DNA of 13,938 nt, taken from assembly GCA_030247855.1 (NCBI GenBank), contig JAPDRN010000262.1, forward strand, positions 1 to 13,938, written 5' to 3'. Position 1 is the stretch's first letter. Every line of letters begins with the position of its first letter. The translations under genes were made by a program, and so were the position numbers. Source of the DNA: Knufia peltigerae (Eukaryota; Ascomycota; Eurotiomycetes; Chaetothyriales; Trichomeriaceae). Below are positions 1 to 8,204 of this stretch, piece after piece. The notes under the pieces were generated by a model. The model did not search any database. It was given only the letters and a program-made list of their open reading frames with translations, and was not told the origin of the DNA.

Positions 1-159
1 AATGCCAACAAGTGTTTGGCAAGAGGCATTCAAAAAACAAAGGATAGGGGCGGCGCGCTTCAGCTGCAACTTGGTGCTAGCTGCCACGAGAAACGGTATG
101 GTGACAAATACGTTGACCACGCTGCAAAGCCACGCGGGATCTTTCGTCGGAGCTGTCAT
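1..159 (-). CDS. 5' end of a probable membrane protein (partial, runs off the window)
   Basis: Reading the minus strand from an ATG at 159, the frame stays open for all 53 codons to the window edge. The translation starts MTAPTKDPAWLCSVV and holds a hydrophobic stretch at about residues 14-29 (VVNVFVTIPFLVAAST), then a second one at about 35-53 after a short basic loop (KLQLKR). That spacing suits the first two helices of a multi-pass membrane protein. The start has A at -3. An AT-rich AAGATAAAAG lies about 95 nt upstream (251-260) and a CT-rich leader lies between, as in many fungal promoters. I do not recognise the family. The alternative is a chance ORF, since only the first 53 residues are visible. 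Confidence 0.4.
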   Translation of the reverse strand, partial: MTAPTKDPAWLCSVVNVFVTIPFLVAASTKLQLKRAAPILCFLNASCQTLVGI

Positions 160-558
160 GATACTTGAGCTGTGGGTGAGCGACAGAACGAATGAACAGA
201 ACAGAGGAAAAAAGGCAACCAGGCAACGGGTGGACATGCAGGAGAAGGGGCTTTTATCTTCTGGACGTGCTGCTGAACGTGTAGAGTCGAAGCGCTCAAC
301 TCGTTGTCTCCACAGCGGACCTGATGTTGGAATCATAATTCAGGAGCTCAAGATTCTCGATGTTTATAAATTTCTTGATCTCACATCTCGCCTGCGCACT
401 CTGATGGTGACAAGGAAGGGCTTCTTTGCAAGTGCATCTCCGTTCTACGAGACAGGACAGGGACCACCCGACCTAACTCGCGCTCAGGAAATCAGAAGGG
501 GAAGGGCCTCAGGTCGCTCGACTCGATATGCCGAGCGCCCGCCCTGCTTTGCTTGACC
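160..558. other. Gene-free stretch, probable promoter of the minus-strand gene at 159
   Basis: A long plus-strand frame spans 2-556, but its translation is low in hydrophobic order and rich in Arg/Ser. It overlaps the more convincing minus-strand start at 159, so I treat it as a shadow. The minus strand carries the TATA-like element at 251-260 and a CT-rich tract at about 175-225. TTTATAAA at 363-370 is palindromic and could serve either strand. I see nothing else here. Confidence 0.4.
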
Positions 559-803
559 TTATGACGAAGTGGCTAGGTAGACGACCTTTGAGGTCGCATT
601 AGCTCCAACCCTGGTTGAGAATAGGTCAACCAACCTAGTCAGTTGTGCTTCCGTAAACGAGATCTCCACTTTTTGTGTTCTTTTCAAAAACCACACCAAA
701 AGTGGGACCAATCCTCGAGTGTAAACTGCCCGAACCGACGCAGGAGTCAATGCTGTGACCCTCTGAGCCCTCAAGCACAGTCGATTTTGGCCCGTGATCA
801 TGC
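559..803 (-). CDS. Small hypothetical ORF, weakly supported
   Basis: The minus strand is open from upstream of 846 to a TAA at 559. The first in-frame ATG is at about 803 and gives 80 residues starting MITGQNRLCLRAQR. The C-terminal half (KVEISFTEAQLTRLVDLFS) reads like a real amphipathic protein segment. The open frame continues upstream of this ATG to an in-frame TAG at about 877, directly after a possible 3' splice site, so this could instead be the last exon of a longer minus-strand gene. That model would conflict with the plus-strand ORF at 894-1244. No family is recognised. Confidence 0.25.
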
Positions 804-893
804 GGTCTCGGCAGAGTACTTGCTGCCCGACTATGTAATATGACAAGACTATTCTGTCCTGCCGTAGGGGAGCCTATCAAAGCTACAAACACC

Positions 894-1244
894 ATGAATG
901 AATCGTTTGGAGAGGTCGTAAAGTACATCCCAGACGACGAGGTCGAACGATTGCCTGAATTGATTACAAGAGCACAGCAACAGTTGTTCGATGTCTCAGT
1001 GACGAAGACAACCCGCTATCGCTTCTGTCCACCTTATGAGGGCCATTATGCCTTTGTTGATGTGGTGGTGCGCCCATTCAACCAAGTGTCGTACCCTTGC
1101 TTCAATGTTATCGTTGAATATCAGCTTTGCTGCACCACTGTTGATCACGATAGTCATGCCAATGACTACTTCAAGGTGAAGATTCAGGAAGTCTACGACA
1201 CTTATATTCGACCTGTCCAGCGCAAGTTCGATGATGGCTGGTAG
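894..1244 (+). CDS. Hypothetical protein, 116 aa
   Basis: The frame is open from 840, but the ATG at 894 (context CAAACACCATGA, A at -3) is preferred. It starts MNESFGEVVKYIPDDEVERL and gives 116 residues. The protein is acidic at the N-terminus. The middle has alternating beta-like stretches (YRFCPPYEGHYAFVDVVVRP, CFNVIVEYQLCC), and the C-terminus is helical and charged (KVKIQEVYDTYIRPVQRKFD). Codons follow the usual purine-first pattern and the composition is protein-like. No signal peptide or membrane segment is seen. The family is not recognised. It lies 112 bp upstream of, and parallel to, the three-exon gene at 1357. Confidence 0.5.
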   Translation: MNESFGEVVKYIPDDEVERLPELITRAQQQLFDVSVTKTTRYRFCPPYEGHYAFVDVVVRPFNQVSYPCFNVIVEYQLCCTTVDHDSHANDYFKVKIQEVYDTYIRPVQRKFDDGW

Positions 1245-1356
1245 GGTGGACGCTCCGTGAAGACATTCTTTTCTTGGGCTGACGGGAAATAGCAGAACAA
1301 AATTCCCTCCTCCGTCAGATCCGTCGAAGACTTGCTTAGAGAAGAAAACACATTAT

Positions 1357-3378
1357 ATGTCGAGAGCGGAGGAGGCCACAGAATCTGATTGTCCTACTCC
1401 AGTCGCCACCCATGGCCTAGCATCCGCCAACCTCGAAGTTGGAACTCGGCACCAGAACTCTCATAGCTCGCAACTTGCTGGAGGTGCGCTCCCGTTGACT
1501 GCCACAGATGGCCACTTCAACAACAACAACAGAGGAGCTGGTCCTAGTCGTGTCAAACTTACAGATACTATTCTCAAGAAGTTCCAAAGTGGACAAGATC
1601 AAATAACGAAAATAAAGAAAGGCAAAACCGCAAAGAGGAAAAGAACGAAGGTGCCAATAGACCCATCTCACCCGGATGGATCGCAAGAGGAGCCAACAGA
1701 CACATCTTACCAGGATACATCGCAAGAGGATCCAACAGACACATCTTACCAGGATACATTGCAAGAGGATCCCATTGAAAACGTGATCATGCGCATCGAT
1801 GCCATGCGTCTGGGGGACGATCAAAAAGGTCAGAATATCTCCGAGACAATTTTGAAGACATTGGAAGGAGGGTTTATTGAGCTTCATGATGGCGTCCGTA
1901 GGACCAAGTGGCTAAGTTGGTATTTCGCTGGATGCTTCAGCCTCTGCCAGCATAAAATGGGCCTACGACCAGCAAACAAACGATTGGACCATCGCGCTGA
2001 TGGAGTTCAAGTCCTACATCGAATCGTCAACAGGATGATTCAGTTGAAAGGCATCCCTGGTCTGATGATGTTATGTGCTGCAGCCGGTAATATCCTTGAA
2101 CCGACCCCCAGTGATCGCTCTGAGCTAAAGAAGATAGAGAAAGGATTCTATTTTTACCATGCCGGACGCATCTCCGGACCCGAAAAAGTCGAGTTCTGTC
2201 GCCAGGTTGCTGAGGAATTGTGTAAATCGGAATTGAGTGCCCTTCCGCAAGCCCAAAGAATACCTTGCCCGACGGTCTGGATCAGCCATTTCCTGCCCGA
2301 TGTGAGGTGTATATTTCCGCTTATTTCCTGATGAGGTCCTTGTGAGATCCTTACGCTGATGATCATTGTTGGTCTAGTCACAAAGAGGCCTGCCGCCTCC
2401 TTGAAATTCCAGAACTCGGTCGGATACCACTGAAGACCGTCCTAATTGACCTTCGGAACGGACATTCCATGCCTGAGCAGACATATCCATACTCCTTCCT
2501 CGAAGCTGAATGGAAAAAGCACTCGTCAGGGAAATCGTTACCTTCACAAGAGGAGGAAGCCCCTCAGATTGAAGCTCCACTCCCAACAGAGCGGGCTGAG
2601 TCTCCTAATGTCCCCGGTGGAGAGGCCGAGGCGGAAGAACAGATGGACGGTCTGTCACTCCTCATCTTCCAACACTAAGCACTAACGTGAGACAGATGCG
2701 TCTGTGAGCGCCCCTACTGAAATACCCAGTGGTTATGACGCCAGTGATTCTGAGCCTGAGGAGCGGCGGTCTAAATGGTGTCGTGTGGAAGGTGCCTGCA
2801 GAGACATCGCCGCAGACATTGAACACGTTAACCCCGAGTCAAGTTTTTCTCAAGCCCTGACTCCCGGTAGGGACGGTGCAGACGAGTTTACCAACGACCA
2901 ACCTACCGCGGACAACCTTATTCCACATGAACTCAGACCCTTTGCACCAAATGCATTCGCTGATTGTGGAGAACGCCATTCAGGGCATCATGCTGGTGAT
3001 CTACATGGACTTGGGTCGACCGCGCAGGACCTCATGGGGCATGAATCCTGCCGCGGAAATGACGTCCCTGGGATTCTGAGGGACTTTGAACATGAACACA
3101 GAAGCTTGGACATGTCTCTGCTTCAAAATGACAATGGAGGATCGTCCAGTGTCCCTTCCGGCCGATATGCAGTCGACAACACTACCCTACCCGAGCTACC
3201 AAATGAGGTCGATTTTGACCCGCCAGGGCAAGATCAACTCTGGGAACGGCACGATGAGAATGGAGATGCCGATTCCACATACATCATTTCTCGTTGGGAT
3301 GCCTGGATCGACTATTCGGAAGACTTGAACTTCAGTGGTTATTCATTGCCGCTTCCAGACAGCTTCGAATCTCTATGA
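1357..3378 (+). CDS. Three-exon orphan gene, about 634 aa, probably nuclear
   Basis: Three open stretches join in frame. Exon 1 is 1357-2306, exon 2 is 2378-2649 and exon 3 is 2696-3378. Intron 2 (2650-2695, 46 nt) has a GCACTAAC branch site and a CAG acceptor. Intron 1 (2307-2377, 71 nt) ends in TAG; an alternative in-phase pair, 2302-2387, is also possible. Residues 85-98 (KIKKGKTAKRKRTK) look like a nuclear localisation signal. Residues 110-140 hold a 13-residue tandem repeat (QEDPTDTSYQDT). Residues 160-320 form a folded, helical domain containing KGIPGLMMLCAAAGN (231-245) and VEFCRQVAEEL (278-288). Exon 3 is acidic and probably disordered. The family is unknown to me. The GIPG..LCAAAG region resembles a stretch in the minus-strand gene at 7183-8201. 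It converges on the minus gene ending at 3442, with 63 bp between stop codons. Confidence 0.7.
1684..1772 (+). repeat. 39-bp in-frame tandem repeat, two copies plus a partial third
   Basis: Units lie at 1684-1722 and 1723-1761, with a partial copy at 1762-1772. They differ at only a few bases (GAGGAG/GAGGAT, ATCG/ATTG). Each encodes QE(E/D)PTDTSYQDT(S/L), so the array adds 13-residue blocks without shifting the frame. It lies inside exon 1 of the orphan gene, and copy number may vary between strains. Confidence 0.92.
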
Positions 3379-3441
3379 TAGGATGAGCCGACAATGGTGG
3401 TTCCACGCCGTCTTCAAGCGCCTGCACGCTCTGCAGGCCCA

Positions 3442-4135
3442 TTAAGCGGTCGAAGGCAACGACGTTGTATCTGAATCCACCTCATACTCGAAGCACATCG
3501 CACCTATAATACCCTTCTTCATGATCACACGCTCAGGTCCATACATGGCCAGAGTATCACCCGGCTGCAAGTCAAAAGGCTCGAAACGAGGATTGAGGCC
3601 GACGTCCGAGATCCGACAGATTGCGGCCTCGAGCGGCTCGGTCAGCTTTTTGTGGAGAGATATTTCTTCACCATCAACAACTTGCCCAGGGATTGCCTCA
3701 CCGCCAGCTGCTTGCTGGGGGGGTTCTATACCACCAACAACTTGCCCCTTGGCAGATGGATGGGGAATAACCTTGGCAACGAGCACTTGGTTTTCCCCTG
3801 GTTTGAATCCTCGAGCGCTGTAAATTAACTTCATATTGGTCAAACGCAGAGAAATTCCATGCTCTTTTCGATAGTAATTGCAGATAATTGAGTGCTTACG
3901 AATGGTTAGTAAATTTCACCCTACGAGGGAGTCGTTCTCATCGTACATCATCTTCGTAGTAGCGTCGACAGAATAAAGCCGCCTCCGGGTAGTCTGTCTC
4001 CCATTTAAGCGACCTAAACTCCCACCAGTATTGCAGATTCCCTTCAGAATCGCGTGCTCGGACCAGGTCTTTGGTGAGCAGGACCACTTTTTCAGCAATT
4101 TCCCTCAGTGCCTGGGTACCTCGAATAATTGGCAT
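3442..4135 (-). CDS. Two-exon orphan protein, 213 aa, possible PAZ-like segment
   Basis: Exon 1 is 4135-3947 (63 codons from MPIIRGTQALREIAEK) and exon 2 is 3894-3442 (150 codons plus TAA). The 52-nt intron (3946-3895) starts GTACGA, has a perfect TTTACTAAC branch site and joins in phase 0. A TATAAAA at 4216-4210 lies about 75 nt upstream of the ATG, which favours this start over the longer frame beginning at a TTG at 4168. Residues 65-105 (HSIICNYYRKEHGISLRLTN and after) follow the spacing of the second half of PAZ domains in Argonaute proteins, but there is no Piwi domain and the match is weak. A Gly/Pro-rich linker with two GQVV repeats follows, then a beta-rich tail (DLQPGDTLAMYGPERVIMKK). 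Function is unknown. Confidence 0.65.
3671..3747. repeat. Two 17-bp direct copies inside a coding exon
   Basis: CCATCAACAACTTGCCC at 3671-3687 and CCACCAACAACTTGCCC at 3731-3747 differ at one base and are 60 bp apart. On the minus strand they encode the two GQVV(D/G)G motifs of the linker in the 213-aa protein. A run of seven G (at about 3717-3723) lies between them. Confidence 0.85.
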
Positions 4136-4209
4136 GTCTTCAACGCGGAAAGGAGTAGAGAAAGTCAAGGCGTCAGCTTTACTCTAGATGGACACTGAAA
4201 GGGTCGTCG

Positions 4210-4216
4210 TTTTATA
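4210..4216 (-). promoter_or_regulatory. TATA box for the 213-aa protein gene
   Basis: The minus strand reads GGACTATAAAACGACG. TATAAAA occupies 4216-4210, about 75 nt before the ATG at 4135, a normal distance for a fungal promoter. Confidence 0.5.
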
Positions 4217-4315
4217 GTCCAAGCCTGGGTGTCAAGATTGGAAGGGTACACGTCCAAGGAATGAAACAGTAGTCAAATGACCACGAAAGGCGTGGTTTTG
4301 TGAATGGAGCCGATT

Positions 4316-4534
4316 TTACGGACACGTCACACATTGCCCACTTGACCGTGATTGGCTATGCTCAAGCAGCGCATTCATCGAGGAGGGACAACTCCCAATA
4401 GGGAGAATAACTTGCTGCTTTGAGAAGTGATTCCAGGTTTGGTTGTCGTGCCATATGCCAGCACAAACTGTCCATTCCGCGATAGGTCCTGCCTCCCTTG
4501 AATGAATGTTGACGAGATTTACATATGTTGTCAT
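4316..4534 (-). CDS. Small Cys-containing hypothetical protein, 72 aa
   Basis: The ATG at 4534 opens a 72-residue frame starting MTTYVNLVNIHSREAGPIAE and ending in TAA at 4316. Codons favour purine-N-pyrimidine, and the protein holds ordered hydrophobic/aromatic stretches (EWTVCAGIWHDNQTWNHF, QQVILPIGSCP) and four cysteines (TVCAG, GSCP, QCVTCP). The frame is open a further 24 codons upstream to 4606, so an upstream exon is possible; a CTGTGCAG acceptor-like site lies just before the ATG. I see no signal peptide and do not recognise it. It sits between two other minus-strand genes. Confidence 0.35.
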   Translation of the reverse strand: MTTYVNLVNIHSREAGPIAEWTVCAGIWHDNQTWNHFSKQQVILPIGSCPSSMNALLEHSQSRSSGQCVTCP

Positions 4535-4597
4535 CCCAAGAGATCTCTGCACAGTCTGTTGTAATTGCAAACCACAGATGGTATATCGGTGCACAGA

Positions 4598-4619
4598 GTC
4601 TGACACGCGTCTGACACGC
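4598..4619. repeat. 11-bp perfect tandem duplication
   Basis: GTCTGACACGC occurs twice head to tail (4598-4608 and 4609-4619). It is likely a small slippage duplication. It lies upstream of the 72-aa ORF and has no visible function. Confidence 0.9.
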
Positions 4620-4719
4620 CTCCTAAATCTCTGAGATATGCATGCAATTCGATACTCCAGTCACTAGACAGTCTCCGTTGATTTCAAGCAGCTCCTTTGA
4701 CGAGACGGGGATGCGCAAC

Positions 4720-5170
4720 CTAGTTACCGCTGTTTCCACCATTCGGTCTCAGGAGGCTTTCGAGTTGCAACGCATTATCTTCATTAAAGTCTAGTTCTTC
4801 AGCCTTATCAATGTCTTCCTGAGTAAAAGTTACCTGGGACTTTAGACAATGTTCAGTACTGGACCTCCTGAGTTTAATGATGCAGTATTATCGACAGAGA
4901 ATAACATTGACAGTAATAGCATTGACGATAAATGGCTTGCGGGCCGTGGCAGGTCGAGGAAACAGGAGTATGAAACGAGGCTGATATCAGGCAGAGATGA
5001 AAGGTTCTGCTTACCTCATCGGCGATCCCGTTCGTGTTGGAGGCAGCATTGTTCTGATGTCCAGTTCCAGTATTGACGGCTGAGGTGGCAGACGCTGCTT
5101 GATCATCTTCCTTCTTCGGTTGTTCCCGAGGAGGAGAAGGTCCTCCGTTGTTGTTTTGACTTGCCGACAT
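4720..5170 (-). CDS. Two-exon small hydrophilic protein, 89 aa
   Basis: Exon 1 (5170-5015) encodes 52 residues from MSASQNNNGGPSPPREQPKK, rich in Asn, Ser, Ala and Gln and probably disordered. It ends at a strong donor, GAG|GTAAGC. Exon 2 (4833-4720) begins after CCCAG and encodes 37 residues, VTFTQEDIDKAEELDFNEDN onward, ending LLRPNGGNSGN and TAG. The 181-nt intron (5014-4834) joins in phase 0; reading through it would add unrelated Cys-rich residues and stop. A TATAA at 5276-5272 lies about 100 nt upstream. The second exon is acidic and helical. No known domain is recognised, but the clean gene structure and composition argue that it is real. Confidence 0.65.
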
Positions 5171-5199
5171 GGTGAAGACGAGCTTTCTCGTTAGGAGTT

Positions 5200-5233
5200 G
5201 ATTGATAGATCGATAGATCGATTGATCGATTGA
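5200..5233. repeat. GATT/GATA/GATC microsatellite in the leader of the 89-aa gene
   Basis: This is a run of 4-bp GAT(T/A/C) units (ATTGATAGATCGATAGATCG and on). It lies between the putative TATA box at 5272-5276 and the ATG at 5170 on the minus strand, so it probably falls in the 5' untranslated region of that transcript. Confidence 0.85.
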
Positions 5234-5271
5234 GGTATAGAATCAAAGTCTGCTGGGGAATGCTGACGACC

Positions 5272-5276
5272 TTATA
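5272..5276 (-). promoter_or_regulatory. TATA box for the 89-aa protein gene
   Basis: The minus strand reads CAAATATAAGGTCG. The TATAA lies about 100 nt upstream of the ATG at 5170, and a CCCC element follows it. Confidence 0.4.
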
Positions 5277-5335
5277 TTTGCTAACAAAGCTCGGCTTCGC
5301 GCTCGACGTTTCGGCTACTTTTGCGCGTCCCTTGA

Positions 5336-5789
5336 TCAAGATCGCAGGTACCTCGGAACGACCAGCGCAGACCCTTGTTGAAGACTATCGATGCAATGCC
5401 ATCGCATCCTGGCTTCATGTTGCAGATTTATGTCAAGAAGAGAGAGGTAGCAGGCCATTATGCGACCTATGTTGACGGGTCGCAGTGTCCTTGGAAGCGC
5501 AGACTGAGACATGACCGTCTCGATAACGCACTGAGAGTGTTTCTTAGCCTGCCTTGTAGCGCAATGTTTTCAAGGGTATGCATATTATGCCCCATATTAC
5601 AGGAATACGTACCTTCTGATCTCCGGGGCTAATGGAGCCAGTGATTAATTTTCTTACACAATGATTCACGGTCCTAGCTAAAGTTGTGCTGCTGGTACTG
5701 CAATTAAGGTGCTTGTCCCAATGCAAACGACTTGTCTCTGCTGAGTGAGCATGTATGACCAAGACAAAGAAGCGCTCTGCATTCCTCAT
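5336..5789 (-). CDS. Probable two-exon hypothetical protein, about 123 aa
   Basis: The first open stretch runs from ATG 5789 (MRNAERFFVLVIHAHSAETS) to a near-consensus donor, CAGAAG|GTACGT, at 5613/5612. An 82-nt intron (5612-5531) with GGCTAAG near a CTCAG acceptor joins in phase 0 to 5530-5336. That exon is open for 64 codons (CVIETVMSQSALPRTLRPVN onward) and stops at TGA. The start is uncertain: five codons upstream in the same frame is the TGA that ends the minisatellite-containing ORF, so the true 5' exon could lie further up. A competing plus-strand frame (5375-5632) exists but lacks splice support. No family is recognised. Confidence 0.4.
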
Positions 5790-5801
5790 ATACAGGCGAC
5801 G

Positions 5802-6047
5802 TCACTCATACCACCTTCCACACCATTGCCCACACCACCTTCCACACCATTGCCCATACCACATCCCATACCACCTTCCATACCATCTTTCATACCATCC
5901 CACTGATCGTGGCCGATTGGCGCCATAGTGTGTGCGCGTAGTGGATTTAAACCCGAATGCCTTGCGTTTTGTCTTGTATGCTTCGTAGTACCAGAGCAAC
6001 GGTGAAATAACAAGCAAAATGACGACCACGAAAGTTGACTTGTTGAC
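5802..6047 (-). other. Possible exon or remnant: membrane segment running into the minisatellite
   Basis: After an ATTATAG acceptor-like site at 6048, the minus strand is open to TGA at 5802. It encodes STFVVVILLVISPLLWYYEA, a textbook transmembrane helix, followed by a basic stop-transfer stretch (KTKRKAFGFK), and then the translated minisatellite (GWYERWYGRWYG). There is no in-frame ATG. It may be an exon of a membrane protein whose cytoplasmic part has been replaced or extended by repeat expansion, or it may be fortuitous. Confidence 0.25.
5803..5906. repeat. 24-bp minisatellite (12-bp half-units), about four copies
   Basis: On the plus strand, units start at 5811, 5835, 5859 and 5883, with part of one before. 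Each is built from two 12-bp halves of the type CCAYMCCAYCTT. The minus strand is G/T-rich (GGTATGGAAGGTGGTATGGG) and reads as WYGRWYGMWYG or GMGGMEGG-like peptides depending on frame. The period and core match the larger array at 8243-8434, but on the opposite strand. Confidence 0.9.
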
Positions 6048-6343
6048 CTATAATCACGCCAGGAAGATCCTACGTTATCCTACATAGGCTTACGGATCAC
6101 GGAGTTCACAAGAGCCTGTGGTTTTGACCAGGTGACATGGGACATCAACCACGCACTGTAGTATTGGATCTGCATAGCTGGACGTGCCATTCCTGATACA
6201 CAACACGAAAGCCAAACACTTTTAGCATTCCAATAATTAATCCACCTTGATTCAAATATCGTTCGAGTGTTAAGTCAGCGAAGGGCTACATGGTCGACCA
6301 GTCAAAGAGCGCCAAACTTCGTTTTCTACTAGTGGTGGTTGAC
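6048..6343. other. About 300 bp with no recognised gene
   Basis: No long frame on either strand, no obvious repeat and no RNA gene is visible. It contains AT-rich patches (for example around 6230-6245). Confidence 0.4.
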
Positions 6344-6818
6344 TTATGGATAGCTTTGTCTGATCAGTTGGACTGTTTGCTCAGGACTGCTATATGCCAC
6401 AAAGGAAGATTGTTGCTGCCCAAATCCGAGGGCATACCCACCGTCCCTTAGGCTGAAATGGTAGCAGGATGAGCGTGCTACTAGAGCCAACAACGCTGGA
6501 TGAGTCACGGGACCAATAACCCCGCTGTTCATATTCGGAGTCATCAGCGCAGTTTCACCAACAAATCCATCATTTTCAGCAACGATGATGATGCAGTTTT
6601 GTAACTTGGCGACGTTTGCCACGTTTCAATCGCCTACAGTGCCTTGAAGCAGCAAAGTTGCTCACACGCGATATACGAACATCCTGTTGCACGCCACTCT
6701 GTCCTCCATATTGGCACAAAGCCCGAACGACCCAATTGTTGACAGTCCTCTGAAAGCAATCGAAAAAGCAAGGCCTCTCAGACAAATTCTCGATCTTTCC
6801 TATCTCAACAAATTGCAC
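6344..6818 (-). pseudogene. Coding-like minus-strand region, gene or remnant of unknown type
   Basis: Two open stretches join in phase 0 across a putative 61-nt intron (GTGAGC at about 6671 to CCAAG at about 6611). The downstream part (about 6610-6344) is well ordered, with purine-first codons: QNCIIIVAENDGFVGETALM, then ALLALVARSSCYHF and GGYALGFGQQQSSFVAYSS, ending TAA at 6344. The upstream part reads FVEIGKIENLSERPCFFDCF. No in-frame ATG exists in the upstream part, and no convincing acceptor precedes it, so it may be a decayed gene or lack its first exon. The opposite strand is also open over much of it (6504-6860, interrupted by one TGA). Strand and integrity are unresolved. No family is recognised. 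Confidence 0.3.
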
Positions 6819-6862
6819 GAGCGGAAGGCGGTCGCAGCCGTCGGTATTTGGACAAAATTTTG

Positions 6863-7155
6863 ATGGTAAATCGGTTCAGCTGAATTTGAGGCTTGACTTA
6901 ACATCTCTTTAGGCTTTTGAAGCTCAAGAGCTCGATAAGTCAATAGATTTTACAAGGGTGCCAGAGAATACGGTTAAAATGTATGAAGGCAAGGGTCAGA
7001 TGATATACTGGATGGGGTGCAATGTTACTGTCTACGAGAACGATAAGGAAGGGAAACAACAAACAAGGTTGCTGAAAGGGATGCCAAATGGGCAAGGAAA
7101 TGTACCATTAGGCACTAAACTGTACCTTACCAATGGAAAATGGAAAGAAGGATAG
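6863..7155 (+). CDS. Small orphan protein, about 81 aa, intron directly after the start codon
   Basis: The exon 6913-7155 is clearly coding: strong purine-N-pyrimidine codons, 80 residues (AFEAQELDKSIDFTRVPENT to LYLTNGKWKEG) and TAG. It is preceded by an excellent intron end (CTTGACTTAACATCTCTTTAG). A matching 47-nt intron starts GTAAAT at 6866, immediately after an ATG at 6863, giving MAFEAQELDKSIDF. A longer first exon in the same frame is also possible (open back to about 6749, Ser/Arg-rich), as is a donor at 6840 in another frame. The C-terminal half looks like a small beta-rich domain (GQMIYWMGCNVTVYEND). It converges on the minus-strand gene ending at 7183, with 27 bp between stops. 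Function is unknown. Confidence 0.5.
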
Positions 7156-7182
7156 GACACTAAGCAAATTATGGATTGCATT

Positions 7183-8201
7183 TTATATATACATCTTATT
7201 CTGTAGCTGAAGACCACGTTCAAGTCCTAGCGACAAATTAATAATAGCCCCCTTTTTGGTAAATATCATGGAGACACATTCCGTAACATGCTTCCCTTCA
7301 GCAATTTCTCTCATGTGGACAGGGCATTCCGTGATGGCGCTATATATTTCAGTCCCAAAAATCTTTATAATAGTCTCGTCACTGACTCCTTTCACGGTAG
7401 CTTCGGAGTTAGGTATGATCAATGTTATGCCTTCGTGGAGAACAAGGTGTAGTACCTGTTCAACCCATTTTATTTTTGCACCGAATAGTGCCATGGCAAG
7501 TTGTTCTACATACCGCTCGCAGATATCCAAGCTCATGAGACAATGGACTGGGCCTCCCCAGAGTGGGAACGCCATCGTCACCGCAGCTTTCGAGTCCCCC
7601 TCGACTCTTCTGATTGCACCACATAGGTACTCATTAAAGACACTCGCTATCCCGTAGGGGGTAGCATTTTCGATCACTCGCTGTTCCTCTGCACTTGGAA
7701 GGTCGGGATCATTTGAGATGGAGTCGTATAATTGTTGGTTCACCGGCTGATTGACAGAACGATCTTGGGCAATCAATGAGGTTTCTAGATCTGATTGTAG
7801 TAAATACATAGTAGCTCGATGAGATCTGAAGCCATACCATTTTCCGAAAGCGGTATGTCGTACTGAGTCGCCAATTCATTGATGTTAGGAGGTATATCCT
7901 TGGCCTGAAGTTGATGGCAGAAATCGTCTCGTTCACGATCTTTCAAGTCCGTAATGCGGACCTGTCCAAGCGCGGCAGCGCAAAGGAGAACTACTCCGGG
8001 ACCTGCATGGCGGAGAATTTTGTTTAGGAATAATCTATACTTCTGGCGTCTCGCAGTTCTTTGGATGCTTTTCAATATAGCCGCGGCTTCTGTTATACGT
8101 GCAATCTGTGATTTTCTCAAGCTTCCACGCAGGTTTATTTCATCAGCAGTATCAAGAAGTGCCTTCCAGGCTTGGGTTGAATCGAAGGGTGTTGGTACCA
8201 T
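7183..8201 (-). CDS. Two-exon orphan protein, 323 aa
   Basis: Exon 1 (8201-7838) starts at ATG with A at -3 (GAAGAATGG) and exon 2 (7790-7183) ends in TAG. The 47-nt intron (7837-7791) starts GTATGG, contains TTACTAC near a CAG acceptor, and joins in phase 1. Without it each half would stop at once in the other frame. Residues 1-120 are helical and basic, with AGPGVVLLCAAALGQV (about 66-81) and DDFCHQLQ (about 92-99), a pair also seen in the gene at 1357-3378. Exon 2 encodes a longer ordered region (YGIASVFNEYLCGAIRRVEG, WVEQVLHLVLHEGITLIIPN) ending in a basic tail. No catalytic motif, signal peptide or clear membrane helix is seen, and the family is not recognised. Immediately upstream is the 24-bp minisatellite. 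Confidence 0.7.
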
Positions 8202-8204
8202 TCT

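Noticed and set aside
2..556. Plus-strand frame of 184 codons at the left edge
   Set aside because: Arg/Ser-rich irregular composition, no start or promoter support, and antisense to a more convincing membrane-protein start at 159.
5230..5632. Plus-strand frames over 5230-5475 and 5375-5632
   Set aside because: They overlap the promoter of the 89-aa gene and are antisense to exons with matched splice sites; neither has splice or promoter support.
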